A program made the position numbers and the translations under genes. From Spelaeicoccus albus (GTDB lineage Bacteria > Actinomycetota > Actinomycetes > Actinomycetales > Brevibacteriaceae), in contig NZ_JACBZP010000001.1 of assembly GCF_013409065.1 (NCBI RefSeq), positions 2,604,001 to 2,668,000 of the forward strand: a DNA stretch of 64,000 bases, in the 5' to 3' direction. Of the stretch, positions 38,060-45,961 are shown one piece after another; position 1 is the first letter of the stretch; the number at the start of each line of letters is the position of its first letter. The notes beneath the pieces are model-generated. The model did no database searches. It worked only from the letters and a program-made list of their open reading frames with translations, and was not told the origin of the DNA.

Positions 38060-38103
38060 GTTGATGGCGGTCATCCACCGTCAACCATTCTACGACAAGT
38101 AGA
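38060..38103 (-). promoter_or_regulatory. Candidate BlaI operator/promoter region
   Basis: On the minus strand TAGAAT (38087-38092) is a plausible -10. A 26-base dyad with outer arms GTTGA/TCAAC and inner GG-x-GG/CC-x-CC lies at 38060-38085, at the expected transcription start. A second dyad, TCTAC-N5-GTAGA (38089-38103), overlaps the -10; its CTAC/GTAG core resembles staphylococcal BlaI boxes. Confidence 0.45.
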
Positions 38104-38153
38104 GAGTGGCGTCCCAATCGGGGTAGCCGGACCGGCGGCCCGCGGCTCCGGAG

Positions 38154-39356
38154 TCAGTCGCGTTTGGCTCCGAACATGATCTCGTCCCAGCTCGGCACGC
38201 TGTGTCGCTTTCCGCGTTTTGCCGCGGGCGGGGTGAAGTTTTCGTCGTCCAGGAGGCTTTGCTGGCCGGGAAGCTGGTCATCCTGACCCGTTGCGCCGGC
38301 CGGGGCCGAGGAGTCCGCGGGCTCCGGCGACTTTCCGGCGTCCTTGGACTTTCTGGCCTTCTTAGCGGACTTGCCGAAGGCCTTGCCGGCAGGCTTATCC
38401 CGCTCCGGGCGGTCGGGCACGGCGAGCACCTCGGGCGAATCGGCTTCCTCGGGTGCCGAAGCGGCAGTGTGCGCGCCCAACGGCCACACGCCGGGTGCGG
38501 TGGACGCGTCATTTCGATCGTCGGGACCGTCGTCCGGGTCGACTGCGGCAGCCAAATGCGCAGTGCCGGCGCCGCTTGCCGGCGCATCGGAATCCTCGTC
38601 CAGTAGCCCGCCGTACGGATCCGAGTCATCGACGTGCGGATCGACGGGCGTGCGCCGGCCGCGACGCGCGCCAAGCGTGTCCAGCAAGTGATCGGTGCTG
38701 GGCGCCGTCGTCTCGTCCGGCGCATCCTCCCGCGAGCCGTTGTCCGAGACGGCCGTCAACCGGCGGGGCGGCAACGGGCCGGAATCCACGGGGCCGGAGT
38801 CCGTCAGCCAGCGGGCTTCGTCGTCCTCGGGGGTGAGCGAGCCGCGGTCGAACGTCCAACTGGCCGTGCGCTTCTTGCCGCCGGCAGTGAATGTCAGCTC
38901 GACGTACCAGCGCGAATCGGGCCGGCGCCAGGCGTCCCAGCCGGCCGTCTCGAGATCGACGTCGCGCAAGCGGAGCCGCTCGGACGCCAGGTCGGCCAAC
39001 GGTCGACCGTCGGCGGCGGGATCCTGGGACGAATAAACGAGTACCCGACCGGCAAGCTCAGCGATATGGGAACGTTCGGCCAAAACCGGACCTTCGTACC
39101 TGCGTACTTGCTCGAGGGGGACGCCTGCGCCTTCGGCGACCTCTTCGGCAGTCAGACCCGCACGGATCTTCGCTTGAATGTCACGCGGCCTGGCCGGATC
39201 CTGTCCGGCTTGCAGCTGCCCGAGATGTGCGCGGTCGCGACGGACAGCGGCGTACAGCGCTTCATCGACCGGCAGCAAATATCGTTCGCCCTCCGGGCCG
39301 GCCAGCACCAGATGTTCTTCGTCATCGTGAACACCAAGCAGTTTAAGATCCTGCAT
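38154..39356 (-). CDS. sepH: Septation protein SepH
   Basis: The 400-residue cell-division protein stimulates FtsZ assembly in Streptomyces and mycobacteria. The N-terminal DUF3071 domain begins MQDLKLLGVHDDEEHLVL and contains a helix-turn-helix-like segment (LTAEEVAEGAGVPLEQVRRYEGPVLAER). The WYVELTFTAGGKKRTASWTFD block follows near residue 150. The second half is a long acidic, Pro/Ala/Asp-rich disordered region ending in a short basic motif (RGKRHSVPSWDEIMFG) conserved in SepH. GAGGAAGG precedes the ATG. It is divergent from hemH. Confidence 0.92.
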   Translation of the reverse strand: MQDLKLLGVHDDEEHLVLAGPEGERYLLPVDEALYAAVRRDRAHLGQLQAGQDPARPRDIQAKIRAGLTAEEVAEGAGVPLEQVRRYEGPVLAERSHIAELAGRVLVYSSQDPAADGRPLADLASERLRLRDVDLETAGWDAWRRPDSRWYVELTFTAGGKKRTASWTFDRGSLTPEDDEARWLTDSGPVDSGPLPPRRLTAVSDNGSREDAPDETTAPSTDHLLDTLGARRGRRTPVDPHVDDSDPYGGLLDEDSDAPASGAGTAHLAAAVDPDDGPDDRNDASTAPGVWPLGAHTAASAPEEADSPEVLAVPDRPERDKPAGKAFGKSAKKARKSKDAGKSPEPADSSAPAGATGQDDQLPGQQSLLDDENFTPPAAKRGKRHSVPSWDEIMFGAKRD

Positions 39357-39473
39357 TGGGCACCTTCCTCGTAAAAATCGTGACGCGACAAACGCTTCGC
39401 ACTACTTCACTATGGTGTCACGCCACTGCGCTCAACTCGGGGATCTGCCCATGGCGCGTTGTCACCGGCCCGT

Positions 39474-39479
39474 TAAGCT
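39474..39479 (+). promoter_or_regulatory. -10 element, leaderless hemH promoter
   Basis: TAAGCT lies seven bases before the GTG (39487) that directly precedes an ATG (39490). Confidence 0.45.
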
Positions 39480-39486
39480 TGTCAGC

Positions 39487-40626
39487 GTGATGGACAGTTC
39501 CGCATCGGCCGGCGCGGCCGACTTTTCGCCTTTTGATTCGCTCTTGCTCTTGTCGTTCGGCGGCCCGGAAAAGCCCGACGACGTCTTGCCCTTTTTGAAA
39601 AATGTGACGGCCGGCCGCGGTATTCCGGACGAACGGCTCATCGAGGTGGGCGAACATTACTACTCGTTCGGCGGCCGCTCGCCGATCAACGACCAGAACC
39701 GGCAGCTCATCGCTGCGCTGGAAGCGGACCTCGAGCGCCGGGAAGTCGACGTGCCGCTGTACTGGGGCAATCGGAACTGGGAACCGTACATCGACGACAC
39801 GCTACGGCGCATCCACGCCGATGGGCACAGGAACGTCGGCGTGATCACGACAAGCGCGTACTCGTCGTACTCGAGCTGCCGGCAATACCGCGAAGACCTC
39901 GGAATGGCGCTCGAGAAGCTCCACGCCGAAGGTATCGACCTGACGGTGGACAAGATTCGCCAGTACTACAACCACCCGGGGTTCGTCAGCGCGAGCGCGG
40001 ACAATGTCGAAGCAGCGCTCCGCGCCGTCGGCGCGGGCACCGGTACCAAGGTGTTGTTCGTCACACATTCCATCCCGCAAACGATGCAAGAAGCCTCCGA
40101 AGTCGGCACCCCCGGATATTTGCGCCAACACGAAGACCTGATGCGCACGATCATCAGTGAAGTCTCCGAACGGCTCGGCCGGATAGTCGAAGGCGAACTC
40201 GTCTTTTGCTCCAGGTCCGGCCCACCCACGCAGCAATGGCTGGAACCGGACATCAACGACCGAATGGCCGAGCTGAAAGCGGAAGGCATCTCCGGGGTCG
40301 TTGCCGCGCCGATCGGGTTCGTCTCCGACCATATGGAAGTCAAATTCGACCTGGACACCGAAGCGCGCCAGACGGCGTCCGAACTCGATCTGGACTATTA
40401 CCGTGCCGCGACGGTCGGCACGTCCGAGGCATTCGTCTCGGGCCTTGTCGATCTGTTGGCCGAACGTGCTGCCGAGCTTCGAGGCGAAACCCCCGCTGTG
40501 CCGGTCGGCGGCTCGCTGCCGGCCTGTAGCCCGGGCAGCGGCGCGTGTGCCGTGGATTGTTGCATCGGAAAGTTCGATAGGCCGGTCGCGCCGGTGTGGC
40601 CGGCAACGGCGTCCGGCATCGGATAA
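39487..40626 (+). CDS. hemH: Coproporphyrin III ferrochelatase
   Basis: The enzyme (CpfC) inserts Fe2+ into coproporphyrin III in the coproporphyrin-dependent heme route. The 379-residue protein shows LLLSFGGPEKPDDVLPFL, the TSAYSSYSSCRQYRED porphyrin-contact segment, the catalytic His in FVTHSIPQTM and the metal-site Glu in SDHMEVKFDLD. Near the C-terminus CSPGSGACAVDCC supplies cysteines expected to bind the [2Fe-2S] cluster of actinobacterial ferrochelatases, the fourth ligand being an internal Cys. A GTG/ATG double start lies at leaderless distance from TAAGCT. The remaining late heme genes are about 17 kb away. Confidence 0.93.
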   Translation: MMDSSASAGAADFSPFDSLLLLSFGGPEKPDDVLPFLKNVTAGRGIPDERLIEVGEHYYSFGGRSPINDQNRQLIAALEADLERREVDVPLYWGNRNWEPYIDDTLRRIHADGHRNVGVITTSAYSSYSSCRQYREDLGMALEKLHAEGIDLTVDKIRQYYNHPGFVSASADNVEAALRAVGAGTGTKVLFVTHSIPQTMQEASEVGTPGYLRQHEDLMRTIISEVSERLGRIVEGELVFCSRSGPPTQQWLEPDINDRMAELKAEGISGVVAAPIGFVSDHMEVKFDLDTEARQTASELDLDYYRAATVGTSEAFVSGLVDLLAERAAELRGETPAVPVGGSLPACSPGSGACAVDCCIGKFDRPVAPVWPATASGIG

Positions 40627-40637
40627 ACCGTCGGACG

Positions 40638-40880
40638 TCAGTCCGCGTTCGCGGATCCGCGTTCCGGCTCTTCGATGACCGGAATTGTGCCCGTCTCGGC
40701 GGCCAGGATCTGTTTCATCTCGCCGGTGGCCACATCGTTATCGCCGGCGAGCTCGACAAGTGACTCGAGGTCGCCGAGCAGAACTTCGACGAGGTAGTCG
40801 TCGCCTTCGTCACGCGCGACGGCCAGCTGCGCACGAGTCTGATCGATCCGCTCATTCAAGCCATGTTCGAATTCACTCAT
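40638..40880 (-). CDS. Small acidic protein of unknown function (80 aa)
   Basis: I do not recognise it. From the ATG at 40880 the peptide is mostly helical (FEHGLNERIDQTRAQLAVARDEGDDYLVEVLLGDLESLVELAGDNDV) with an acidic C-terminal tail and no membrane segment or cysteines; it may form a short coiled coil. GGGGG seven bases before the ATG acts as ribosome site. Its stop is 12 bases from the convergent hemH stop. A longer frame from 40913 adds 11 residues and is less likely. Confidence 0.65.
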   Translation of the reverse strand: MSEFEHGLNERIDQTRAQLAVARDEGDDYLVEVLLGDLESLVELAGDNDVATGEMKQILAAETGTIPVIEEPERGSANAD

Positions 40881-41263
40881 GCGATACCCCCGGTACAAGT
40901 CGGTTTTCGTCAAGGTAGCAGGTTAAGCCGTGAGGGAAAATAGCCGGGCCCGGCGCATACCGTGTCGGGAACGGGCCGGAGAACGTTGTACAGTAAGGTT
41001 TTCCGCAGTCCGGTACTGCCCGGAAAACTCGCCACGCTTCGACCCGGTTTTTGAAACAAAATCGGCATCAGTATTGTTATTGCAGCCGAGATGGTTGACA
41101 ATACCAATTCTGGGCGGCCGGAGCATCGGATATGTACCGGAAGACGGGCCGGAATAAGTCCGGTGATACCGGCGTTGGACCCAGATCGATCCGTGCGTGC
41201 ACGGGTCGAAACGGCGAAGATCAGCTTTAACCACCGACGAACGCAATCGGAGTGAAAATACAC
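40881..41263. other. 383-base intergenic region with hairpin and promoter
   Basis: No gene found. It holds a 12-base-pair stem (40998-41009 with 41015-41018 and 41021-41028, a two-base bulge and the loop CCGGT) and a good sigma-A promoter (TTGTTA at 41074-41079, 17 bases, GACAAT at 41097-41102) pointing at DUF4193. It is noticeably less GC-rich near 41045-41105. The leader from that promoter to DUF4193 would be about 155 bases. Confidence 0.5.
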
Positions 41264-41563
41264 ATGGCGACGGATTACGACGCGCCTCGTAAGACAGACG
41301 AGGACCTCAGCTCGGACTCGTTGGAAGACCTCAAGGCACAACGCACCCAAAAGAAGGCAAGCAGTGTCGATGAGGACGAAACGGAGGTCGCGGAAGGCTA
41401 CGAACTTCCCGGCGCCGACCTTTCCAATGAGGAACTGTCGGTTCGCGTGCTTCCCAAGCAGTCGGACGAGTTCACCTGCATGGAATGTTTCCTGGTCAGG
41501 CACCGCTCGCAGCTCGCGTCCGACAAGGACGGCGTGCTGATCTGCAAGGACTGCGCGGCTTGA
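41264..41563 (+). CDS. DUF4193 family protein
   Basis: This 99-residue actinobacterial protein has an acidic, charged N-terminal half and a C-terminal treble-clef-like zinc motif: FTCMECFLVRHRSQLA and ICKDCA give two CxxC pairs. Its function is not established; the family is conserved next to dut and DUF3093 (Rv2699c-Rv2697c). ATG at 41264 is chosen over the GTG at 41252, because GGAG upstream fits only the ATG spacing. Confidence 0.9.
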   Translation: MATDYDAPRKTDEDLSSDSLEDLKAQRTQKKASSVDEDETEVAEGYELPGADLSNEELSVRVLPKQSDEFTCMECFLVRHRSQLASDKDGVLICKDCAA

Positions 41564-41580
41564 CGGTCCGGCGCTCGGCG

Positions 41581-42021
41581 TTAGCCGAGCGCCTTTGTCA
41601 ACCCTGCGGGGTCTCGTGTGGAAACGAGCCAGTACGGGGTCGGATCGGAGTCGTCATCAATGGTGATCTTCACGACATCCGGAATCCAGCCCCGAATATG
41701 CAAATACGCGCGCGCATCGAGCTTGATCCCGCGCGCCATCACGGCATCCCGGCCCGTGAACGCTTCGGCACCGCCCACGAAGCGCTTGTCGATGTGCGCC
41801 TTGCCGACTATCACCTCGCCGTCAGTGACCTCGATCCGAGTAGCAAGACTGACGAGCCACCACAAGAACAAGATCGCCACGACCACCGGCACTATGACCG
41901 CGGCGGCAGCCGACACCGGGGCGACAATGAGGGACGTGCCGGCCGCGACGCACGCGGCAATCAGCCAAACCCACCATGAAGGCCATAAACGCTCGGTATA
42001 CCGTGGTGCAGACGTTGCCAT
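41581..42021 (-). CDS. DUF3093 membrane protein
   Basis: The 146-residue protein has two adjacent transmembrane helices (about residues 14-60) followed by a soluble beta-rich domain ([21 protein letters not shown] ... GRDAVMARG ... [18 protein letters not shown]). It ends with DPYWLVSTR-like sequence ([19 protein letters not shown]), the family hallmark. Function unknown. It converges on DUF4193 and is divergent from dut, the same geometry as Rv2699c-Rv2698-Rv2697c. Confidence 0.9.
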   Translation of the reverse strand: MATSAPRYTERLWPSWWVWLIAACVAAGTSLIVAPVSAAAAVIVPVVVAILFLWWLVSLATRIEVTDGEVIVGKAHIDKRFVGGAEAFTGRDAVMARGIKLDARAYLHIRGWIPDVVKITIDDDSDPTPYWLVSTRDPAGLTKALG

Positions 42022-42073
42022 ATATTCAAGCTTTCCATATCGGGTTCATCCGCTGCGACAGGGCGTCGGGCAG

Positions 42074-42079
42074 TAGAGT
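42074..42079 (+). promoter_or_regulatory. -10 element upstream of dut
   Basis: TAGAGT, nine bases before a GTG at 42089 that opens a 12-codon frame ending in a GTGA overlap with the dut start (42124). It would otherwise give a leader of about 40 bases with AAGGAG. Confidence 0.4.
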
Positions 42080-42123
42080 GTGAACTTTGTGACATGTCAT
42101 CAACCTGCAAGGAGCGCCAGCCG

Positions 42124-42651
42124 GTGACCGAATCGCCAATCCGCGTACCCCTCGTTCGACTCGACAAGGATATGCCGCTGCCGGCATACGAAAAGCATTC
42201 GGATGCCGGCGCCGACCTGCGCACGGCCGTCGACGTGAGAATCGAACCGGGCGAACGGGCAGTCGTCGGCACCGGCATCGCCCTGGCGCTCCCGCACGGC
42301 TACGTCGGCCTGGTGCACCCTCGGTCCGGGCTTGCCGTCAAGCACGGTCTCAGCGTGGTGAACTCGCCGGGCACCATCGATGCCGGATACCGCGGCGAGA
42401 TCAAGATCCCGCTGATCAACACCGATGCGCATCACGCCATCGACCTCAAACGGGGCGACCGCGTGGCGCAGCTGCTGGTCCAACGCGTCGAAACTGCGGA
42501 GTTCGACGTGGTCGATGAGCTGCCGGCATCCGAACGCGGGACCGGCGGTTTCGGCTCAACCGGGGGTTTCGCGTCTCCGGCCGACGAGGGGTCCGCAGCC
42601 GGAGCGGCCGCCGACGGATTGGCAGCAACGACCGCAAAGGCAGAGAATTAA
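42124..42651 (+). CDS. dut: dUTP diphosphatase
   Basis: The enzyme hydrolyses dUTP to dUMP, protecting DNA from uracil and feeding dTMP synthesis. All five trimeric dUTPase motifs are present in 175 residues: [40 protein letters not shown] and the C-terminal Gly-rich [11 protein letters not shown]. An Ala/Gly tail of about 27 residues follows motif V. I chose GTG at 42124, which has AAGGAG nine bases upstream; an in-frame ATG at 42094 has no ribosome site. DUF3710 starts four bases after the stop. Confidence 0.94.
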   Translation: MTESPIRVPLVRLDKDMPLPAYEKHSDAGADLRTAVDVRIEPGERAVVGTGIALALPHGYVGLVHPRSGLAVKHGLSVVNSPGTIDAGYRGEIKIPLINTDAHHAIDLKRGDRVAQLLVQRVETAEFDVVDELPASERGTGGFGSTGGFASPADEGSAAGAAADGLAATTAKAEN

Positions 42652-42654
42652 CCC

Positions 42655-43596
42655 ATGGGATTATTCAGTCGCAAGAAGAAGACGGTGGTGGATTCCGGGC
42701 CGAGCAAACGAGCAAGCCGGATCGAGGCCGATCGGGCCGACGCGGAGGAGTCCCCGGACGTCGACGAGAACGCCGCTGACGAGAGCGCAGCCGCCTCGTC
42801 CGCCGAGGAAACTACCGAGGGCGCGGCGACGCAACCGGACGACGTACCGGAAACCCGCCGAAGCCGCCGCAGGCGCGAAGCCGAGCAAGCCGGCAAAGCG
42901 ACCGGCAAGCCCGCGGCCGAGCCCGCCGGCACGAAGGCGCGGACCGACGATGACGGCGCAGACAAGTCCGCGCCGACCGACAGGGCGGATTCGGGCCCGT
43001 ACGACGCCGCCGAAGACGCGGGCCGAGCCCCGCGCGTGGACCTGGGGTCACTGCAGATCCCGGCGGTCGACGGCATGCAGCTTGGACTCGACGTCGATGA
43101 AAATCAAGAACGCATAGTGTCGGTCACTTGCGATTTCGGTGAGTCGACGCTGCAACTGCAAGCCTTCGCGGCGCCGCGGTCGGAGGGCCTGTGGCATGAA
43201 ATCCGCCACCAGATCGCCGCTTCGGTGACGAAGCAGGGCGGCACCGCCGATACATCGGACACGTCGTTCGGCCCCGAAGTGCTTGCCCGCATCCCGTCTC
43301 GCACCGGCGATGGCCGGACCGGCGTGCGCCAAGCCCGGTTCGTCGGCGTCGACGGGCCCCGATGGTTCCTTCGTGCAGTGATCGGGGGAGAAGCCCTGAC
43401 CGACGACCGTGAACGGGAAACAGTCGAGGACGTTCTACGGGGCGTTGTCGTGACCCGCGGCGAAGAGCCGATGGCGCCGCGCGATCTGCTGCCGCTGACG
43501 CCGCCGTTGACGGACGACGAGTCCGACGAGGAGCCGGGTGCGGGCGACGAGTTGAACCCGTTCCGGCGAGGACCGGAGATCACCGAGGTTCACTGA
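42655..43596 (+). CDS. DUF3710 family protein
   Basis: This 313-residue actinobacterial protein begins MGLFSRKKK and has a charged, Ala/Glu/Lys-rich disordered segment (about residues 10-120). The conserved DUF3710 domain follows (VDLGSLQIPAVDGMQLGLDVDE, TLQLQAFAAPRSEGLWHEIR, GVRQARFVGVDGPRWFLRAVI). No function is established. It is part of a tight run dut-DUF3710-OB-DUF3159, each starting within a few bases of the previous stop. Confidence 0.9.
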   Translation: MGLFSRKKKTVVDSGPSKRASRIEADRADAEESPDVDENAADESAAASSAEETTEGAATQPDDVPETRRSRRRREAEQAGKATGKPAAEPAGTKARTDDDGADKSAPTDRADSGPYDAAEDAGRAPRVDLGSLQIPAVDGMQLGLDVDENQERIVSVTCDFGESTLQLQAFAAPRSEGLWHEIRHQIAASVTKQGGTADTSDTSFGPEVLARIPSRTGDGRTGVRQARFVGVDGPRWFLRAVIGGEALTDDRERETVEDVLRGVVVTRGEEPMAPRDLLPLTPPLTDDESDEEPGAGDELNPFRRGPEITEVH

Positions 43597-43950
43597 GTGG
43601 CCAAGCAACGTGAACCGCTGTTCGCCGGACGCGAAAAGATCGAAGCCGACGAGGACGCCAAGTTCGTCGGCCGGACGGCGTCGGAGCCCATCGCGTCGCT
43701 GCGTACCCGCCGGCACGCACGCGTCACCGGGGTGATCATCTCCCTGGTGCAAAGCGTCCCATCGGTGTCGCCGTCGCTGACCGTCGAAGTCTCCGACGGC
43801 TCCGGCGTCCTGACCGTTACCTGGCTGGGGCGGCGGGCCATCAGCGGTGTGATGGCCGGCAGGTACATCCAAGTGGACGGCATGGTCGATGCCGGGGACG
43901 GACGCCCGGTCATGTTCAACCCCTCCTACAGTTTGGCGGTCGCCCAATGA
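43597..43950 (+). CDS. OB-fold nucleic-acid-binding-like protein
   Basis: The 117-residue single OB-fold protein reads ARVTGVIISLVQSV, TVEVSDGSGVLTVTWLGRR and MAGRYIQVDGMVD, the strand pattern of the anticodon/RecG-type OB domain. It starts directly after the DUF3710 stop and overlaps DUF3159 by four bases. Corresponds to Rv2694c in gene order. Whether it binds RNA or DNA is unknown. Confidence 0.85.
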   Translation: MAKQREPLFAGREKIEADEDAKFVGRTASEPIASLRTRRHARVTGVIISLVQSVPSVSPSLTVEVSDGSGVLTVTWLGRRAISGVMAGRYIQVDGMVDAGDGRPVMFNPSYSLAVAQ

Positions 43951-44636
43951 GTGATCCGGAACGCGAACCGGCCGACGAGCGCGTCGCCAAGGCGCTGGCC
44001 GGGACCGGATTCGGTAAGGCGGCCGACGGGTCGGTGGCCGGCGCAATCGGCGGAGTCTGGGGGATTGTCGACTCGGTGCTGCCCGGACTGCTGTTCGTCG
44101 TCGTGTACACGATCACTCGCTTGCTCGTGCCGTCGCTGGTAGCCGCGGTCGGCGCCGGCCTCGTGTTGCTCGCGATCGCCTTGATTCGTCGTCAACCGGT
44201 GGGTCAGGCAATCGGCGGATTCGTCGGAGTGGCCATCTGCGCGGTCTTTTCGCTACGCAGCGGCAACGCGGCAAGTTACTTCGTGCCGGGCTTTTTCATC
44301 ACCGGGTCGGCGGCAGTGCTGTACGCCGTCTCCATTTTCGTGCGGTGGCCGCTCATCGGCATCATCGTCGGCTACCTGCGCGGCGAGGCCTGGCGGGAAG
44401 ACCCCGCAAAGATGCGGCTCTACCGCGGAATCACCTGGATGTGGGTGGGCATGTTCGGCCTCCGGCTCGCCATCCAGCTGCCGCTGTACTTCACCGATCA
44501 CGTCGTCGCGCTCGGCACCTTGCGTCTCGTTCTCGGCGTGCCGCTGTTCGCATTGGTGATCTGGATCTCGTGGCTGATCATTCGGCAGGCGCCAGCAACG
44601 CCAGGAGATCAGGCTCGGCCTCTTCGGCTACGATGA
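43947..44636 (+). CDS. DUF3159 membrane protein
   Basis: The 229-residue protein has five to six transmembrane helices after a hydrophilic start (SDPEREPADERVAKAL). Conserved family segments are VYTITRLLVPSLVAA, SYFVPGFFITGS and RGITWMWVGMFGLRLAIQLPLY. Function is unknown; the topology suggests a small transporter or channel-like protein. The last 59 bases overlap, antisense, the end of the downstream RCK gene, which is unusual for this compact but mostly non-overlapping layout. Confidence 0.88.
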   Translation: MSDPEREPADERVAKALAGTGFGKAADGSVAGAIGGVWGIVDSVLPGLLFVVVYTITRLLVPSLVAAVGAGLVLLAIALIRRQPVGQAIGGFVGVAICAVFSLRSGNAASYFVPGFFITGSAAVLYAVSIFVRWPLIGIIVGYLRGEAWREDPAKMRLYRGITWMWVGMFGLRLAIQLPLYFTDHVVALGTLRLVLGVPLFALVIWISWLIIRQAPATPGDQARPLRLR

Positions 44637-45240
44637 AGAACAACTCGTCGCCGCTTTCCAACACGTCGTCGGCGCTGGGCGCGATGGCCCGCGAATTGCG
44701 CAAGATCGCCACGATGGTGGCGCCGGCCGGCCAGCTCAGCCGGCCCACGGCCTTTCCCACCACCGGCGACAAGTGATGCACGGTGAATTCCACCAGCCCG
44801 GACCTGCCCTGCTCGAATTTCAATAGCCGGACAAGACCGCCCACTTCGACGGCTTCTTCGACCAAAGCCGTCATCAGACGCGGCGTGGACACCGCGACGT
44901 CCACGCCCCAGGACGAGTCGAACAGCCATTCGTTCTTCGGATTGTTCACCCGGCCGACGGTGCGCGGGACCGCGAATTCGGTCTTGGCGATGAGCAGGAG
45001 CACCAAATTGGTCTTGTCGTCACCCGTCGCCGCCACGACGACATCCGCGTCGTCCAGATTCGCATCGGCCAGGCCCGCGGTCTCGCACGCATCGGCAAGG
45101 AGCCAATCGGCTCCGGGCACGCGCTCGCGCTTCATAGCATCGGCCGACTTGTCGATCAGCATGACGGAATGCTTGTGAGCGATCAGCTCGCGGGCGATCG
45201 ACCGTCCGACGCTGCCGGCTCCGGCAATGACAACCCTCAT
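44578..45240 (-). CDS. ceoC: TrkA-type RCK potassium transport regulator, second copy (CeoC-like)
   Basis: The 220-residue protein has an N-terminal NAD-binding RCK_N domain (VVIAGAGSVGRSIARELI, MLIDKSAD) and a C-terminal RCK_C/TrkA_C domain (about residues 135-218; ATIVAILRNSRAIAPSADDVLESGDELFFIV). Such proteins gate potassium uptake by binding NAD(H), nucleotides or c-di-AMP at the membrane subunit. Start overlaps the ceoB stop (ATGA). No TrkH/TrkG/KtrB-like channel subunit is in the window; the adjacent permease is KimA-like. Confidence 0.9.
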   Translation of the reverse strand: MRVVIAGAGSVGRSIARELIAHKHSVMLIDKSADAMKRERVPGADWLLADACETAGLADANLDDADVVVAATGDDKTNLVLLLIAKTEFAVPRTVGRVNNPKNEWLFDSSWGVDVAVSTPRLMTALVEEAVEVGGLVRLLKFEQGRSGLVEFTVHHLSPVVGKAVGRLSWPAGATIVAILRNSRAIAPSADDVLESGDELFFIVAEEAEPDLLALLAPAE

Positions 45241-45905
45241 TCGACGTCACCTTCCGCTTTGCCACCCAAGATTTTGGCCACGTCGTCGCGCCGGGACGCT
45301 TCCAGCATGACATGCACCAGATCGCCTTCCTGAATGACGGTGCCGGACGACGGCAAGAGCCCCTCGCCGGTCCGGGTCAGGTAGCACACGCGGGAGCCGC
45401 TCGCCGATTCAAGGACGCCCACCGTTCTGCCGACCCAGCTGGAATGCATGTTCACTTCGGCAAGGACCAGCGCGCCGGAGGGCTCGCGGTATTCGCCAAT
45501 GCTGCCTTGCGGCAAAATGCGCCGCAGCACCTGATCGGCCGTCCACCGCACGGTGGCGACGGTCGGGATGCCCAACCGCTGATAGATTTCGGCCCGCCCC
45601 GGATCGTAGATGCGCGCAGCCACGTGGGCAACGCCGAACGTCTCGCGCGCCACCCTGGCGCCCAGGATGTTCGAGTTGTCGCCGCTGCTGACTGCCGCAA
45701 AAGCATAAGCATCGGCCGTATCGGCCTCGTCAAGTGTTTCGCGGTCGAATCCCAGCCCCGTCACGGTCTGCCCGGAGAAGTCGTCTCCGAGGCGAAGAAA
45801 CGCAGCCTCGTCCTGGTCGATGACGGCGACGGAATGCCCGGCATCGTCCAGCGTTCGCGCCAGTGAGGCGCCTACGCGCCCGCACCCCATGATCACAAAG
45901 TGCAT
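45237..45905 (-). CDS. ceoB: TrkA-type RCK potassium transport regulator, first copy (CeoB-like)
   Basis: This 222-residue RCK protein has the dinucleotide-binding motif MGCGRVGASLARTLDDAGHSVAVID and a C-terminal RCK_C domain (EGLLPSSGTVIQEGDLVHVML). ATG at 45905 starts right at the first strand; AAGGCGG lies upstream. It is divergent from the KimA-like permease with only 56 bases between start codons, so they probably share a control region. Gene order matches Rv2692-Rv2691-Rv2690c. Confidence 0.9.
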   Translation of the reverse strand: MHFVIMGCGRVGASLARTLDDAGHSVAVIDQDEAAFLRLGDDFSGQTVTGLGFDRETLDEADTADAYAFAAVSSGDNSNILGARVARETFGVAHVAARIYDPGRAEIYQRLGIPTVATVRWTADQVLRRILPQGSIGEYREPSGALVLAEVNMHSSWVGRTVGVLESASGSRVCYLTRTGEGLLPSSGTVIQEGDLVHVMLEASRRDDVAKILGGKAEGDVE

Positions 45906-45947
45906 GTCATTCCGCCTTACCGTTGTCGCTTCGTGGCATCGACGCCC

Positions 45948-45953
45948 TACGAT
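45948..45953 (+). promoter_or_regulatory. -10 element, leaderless KimA-like permease promoter
   Basis: TACGAT ends eight bases before the GTG at 45962, inside the 56-base divergent region. Confidence 0.45.
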
Positions 45954-45961
45954 GGGTGGTC

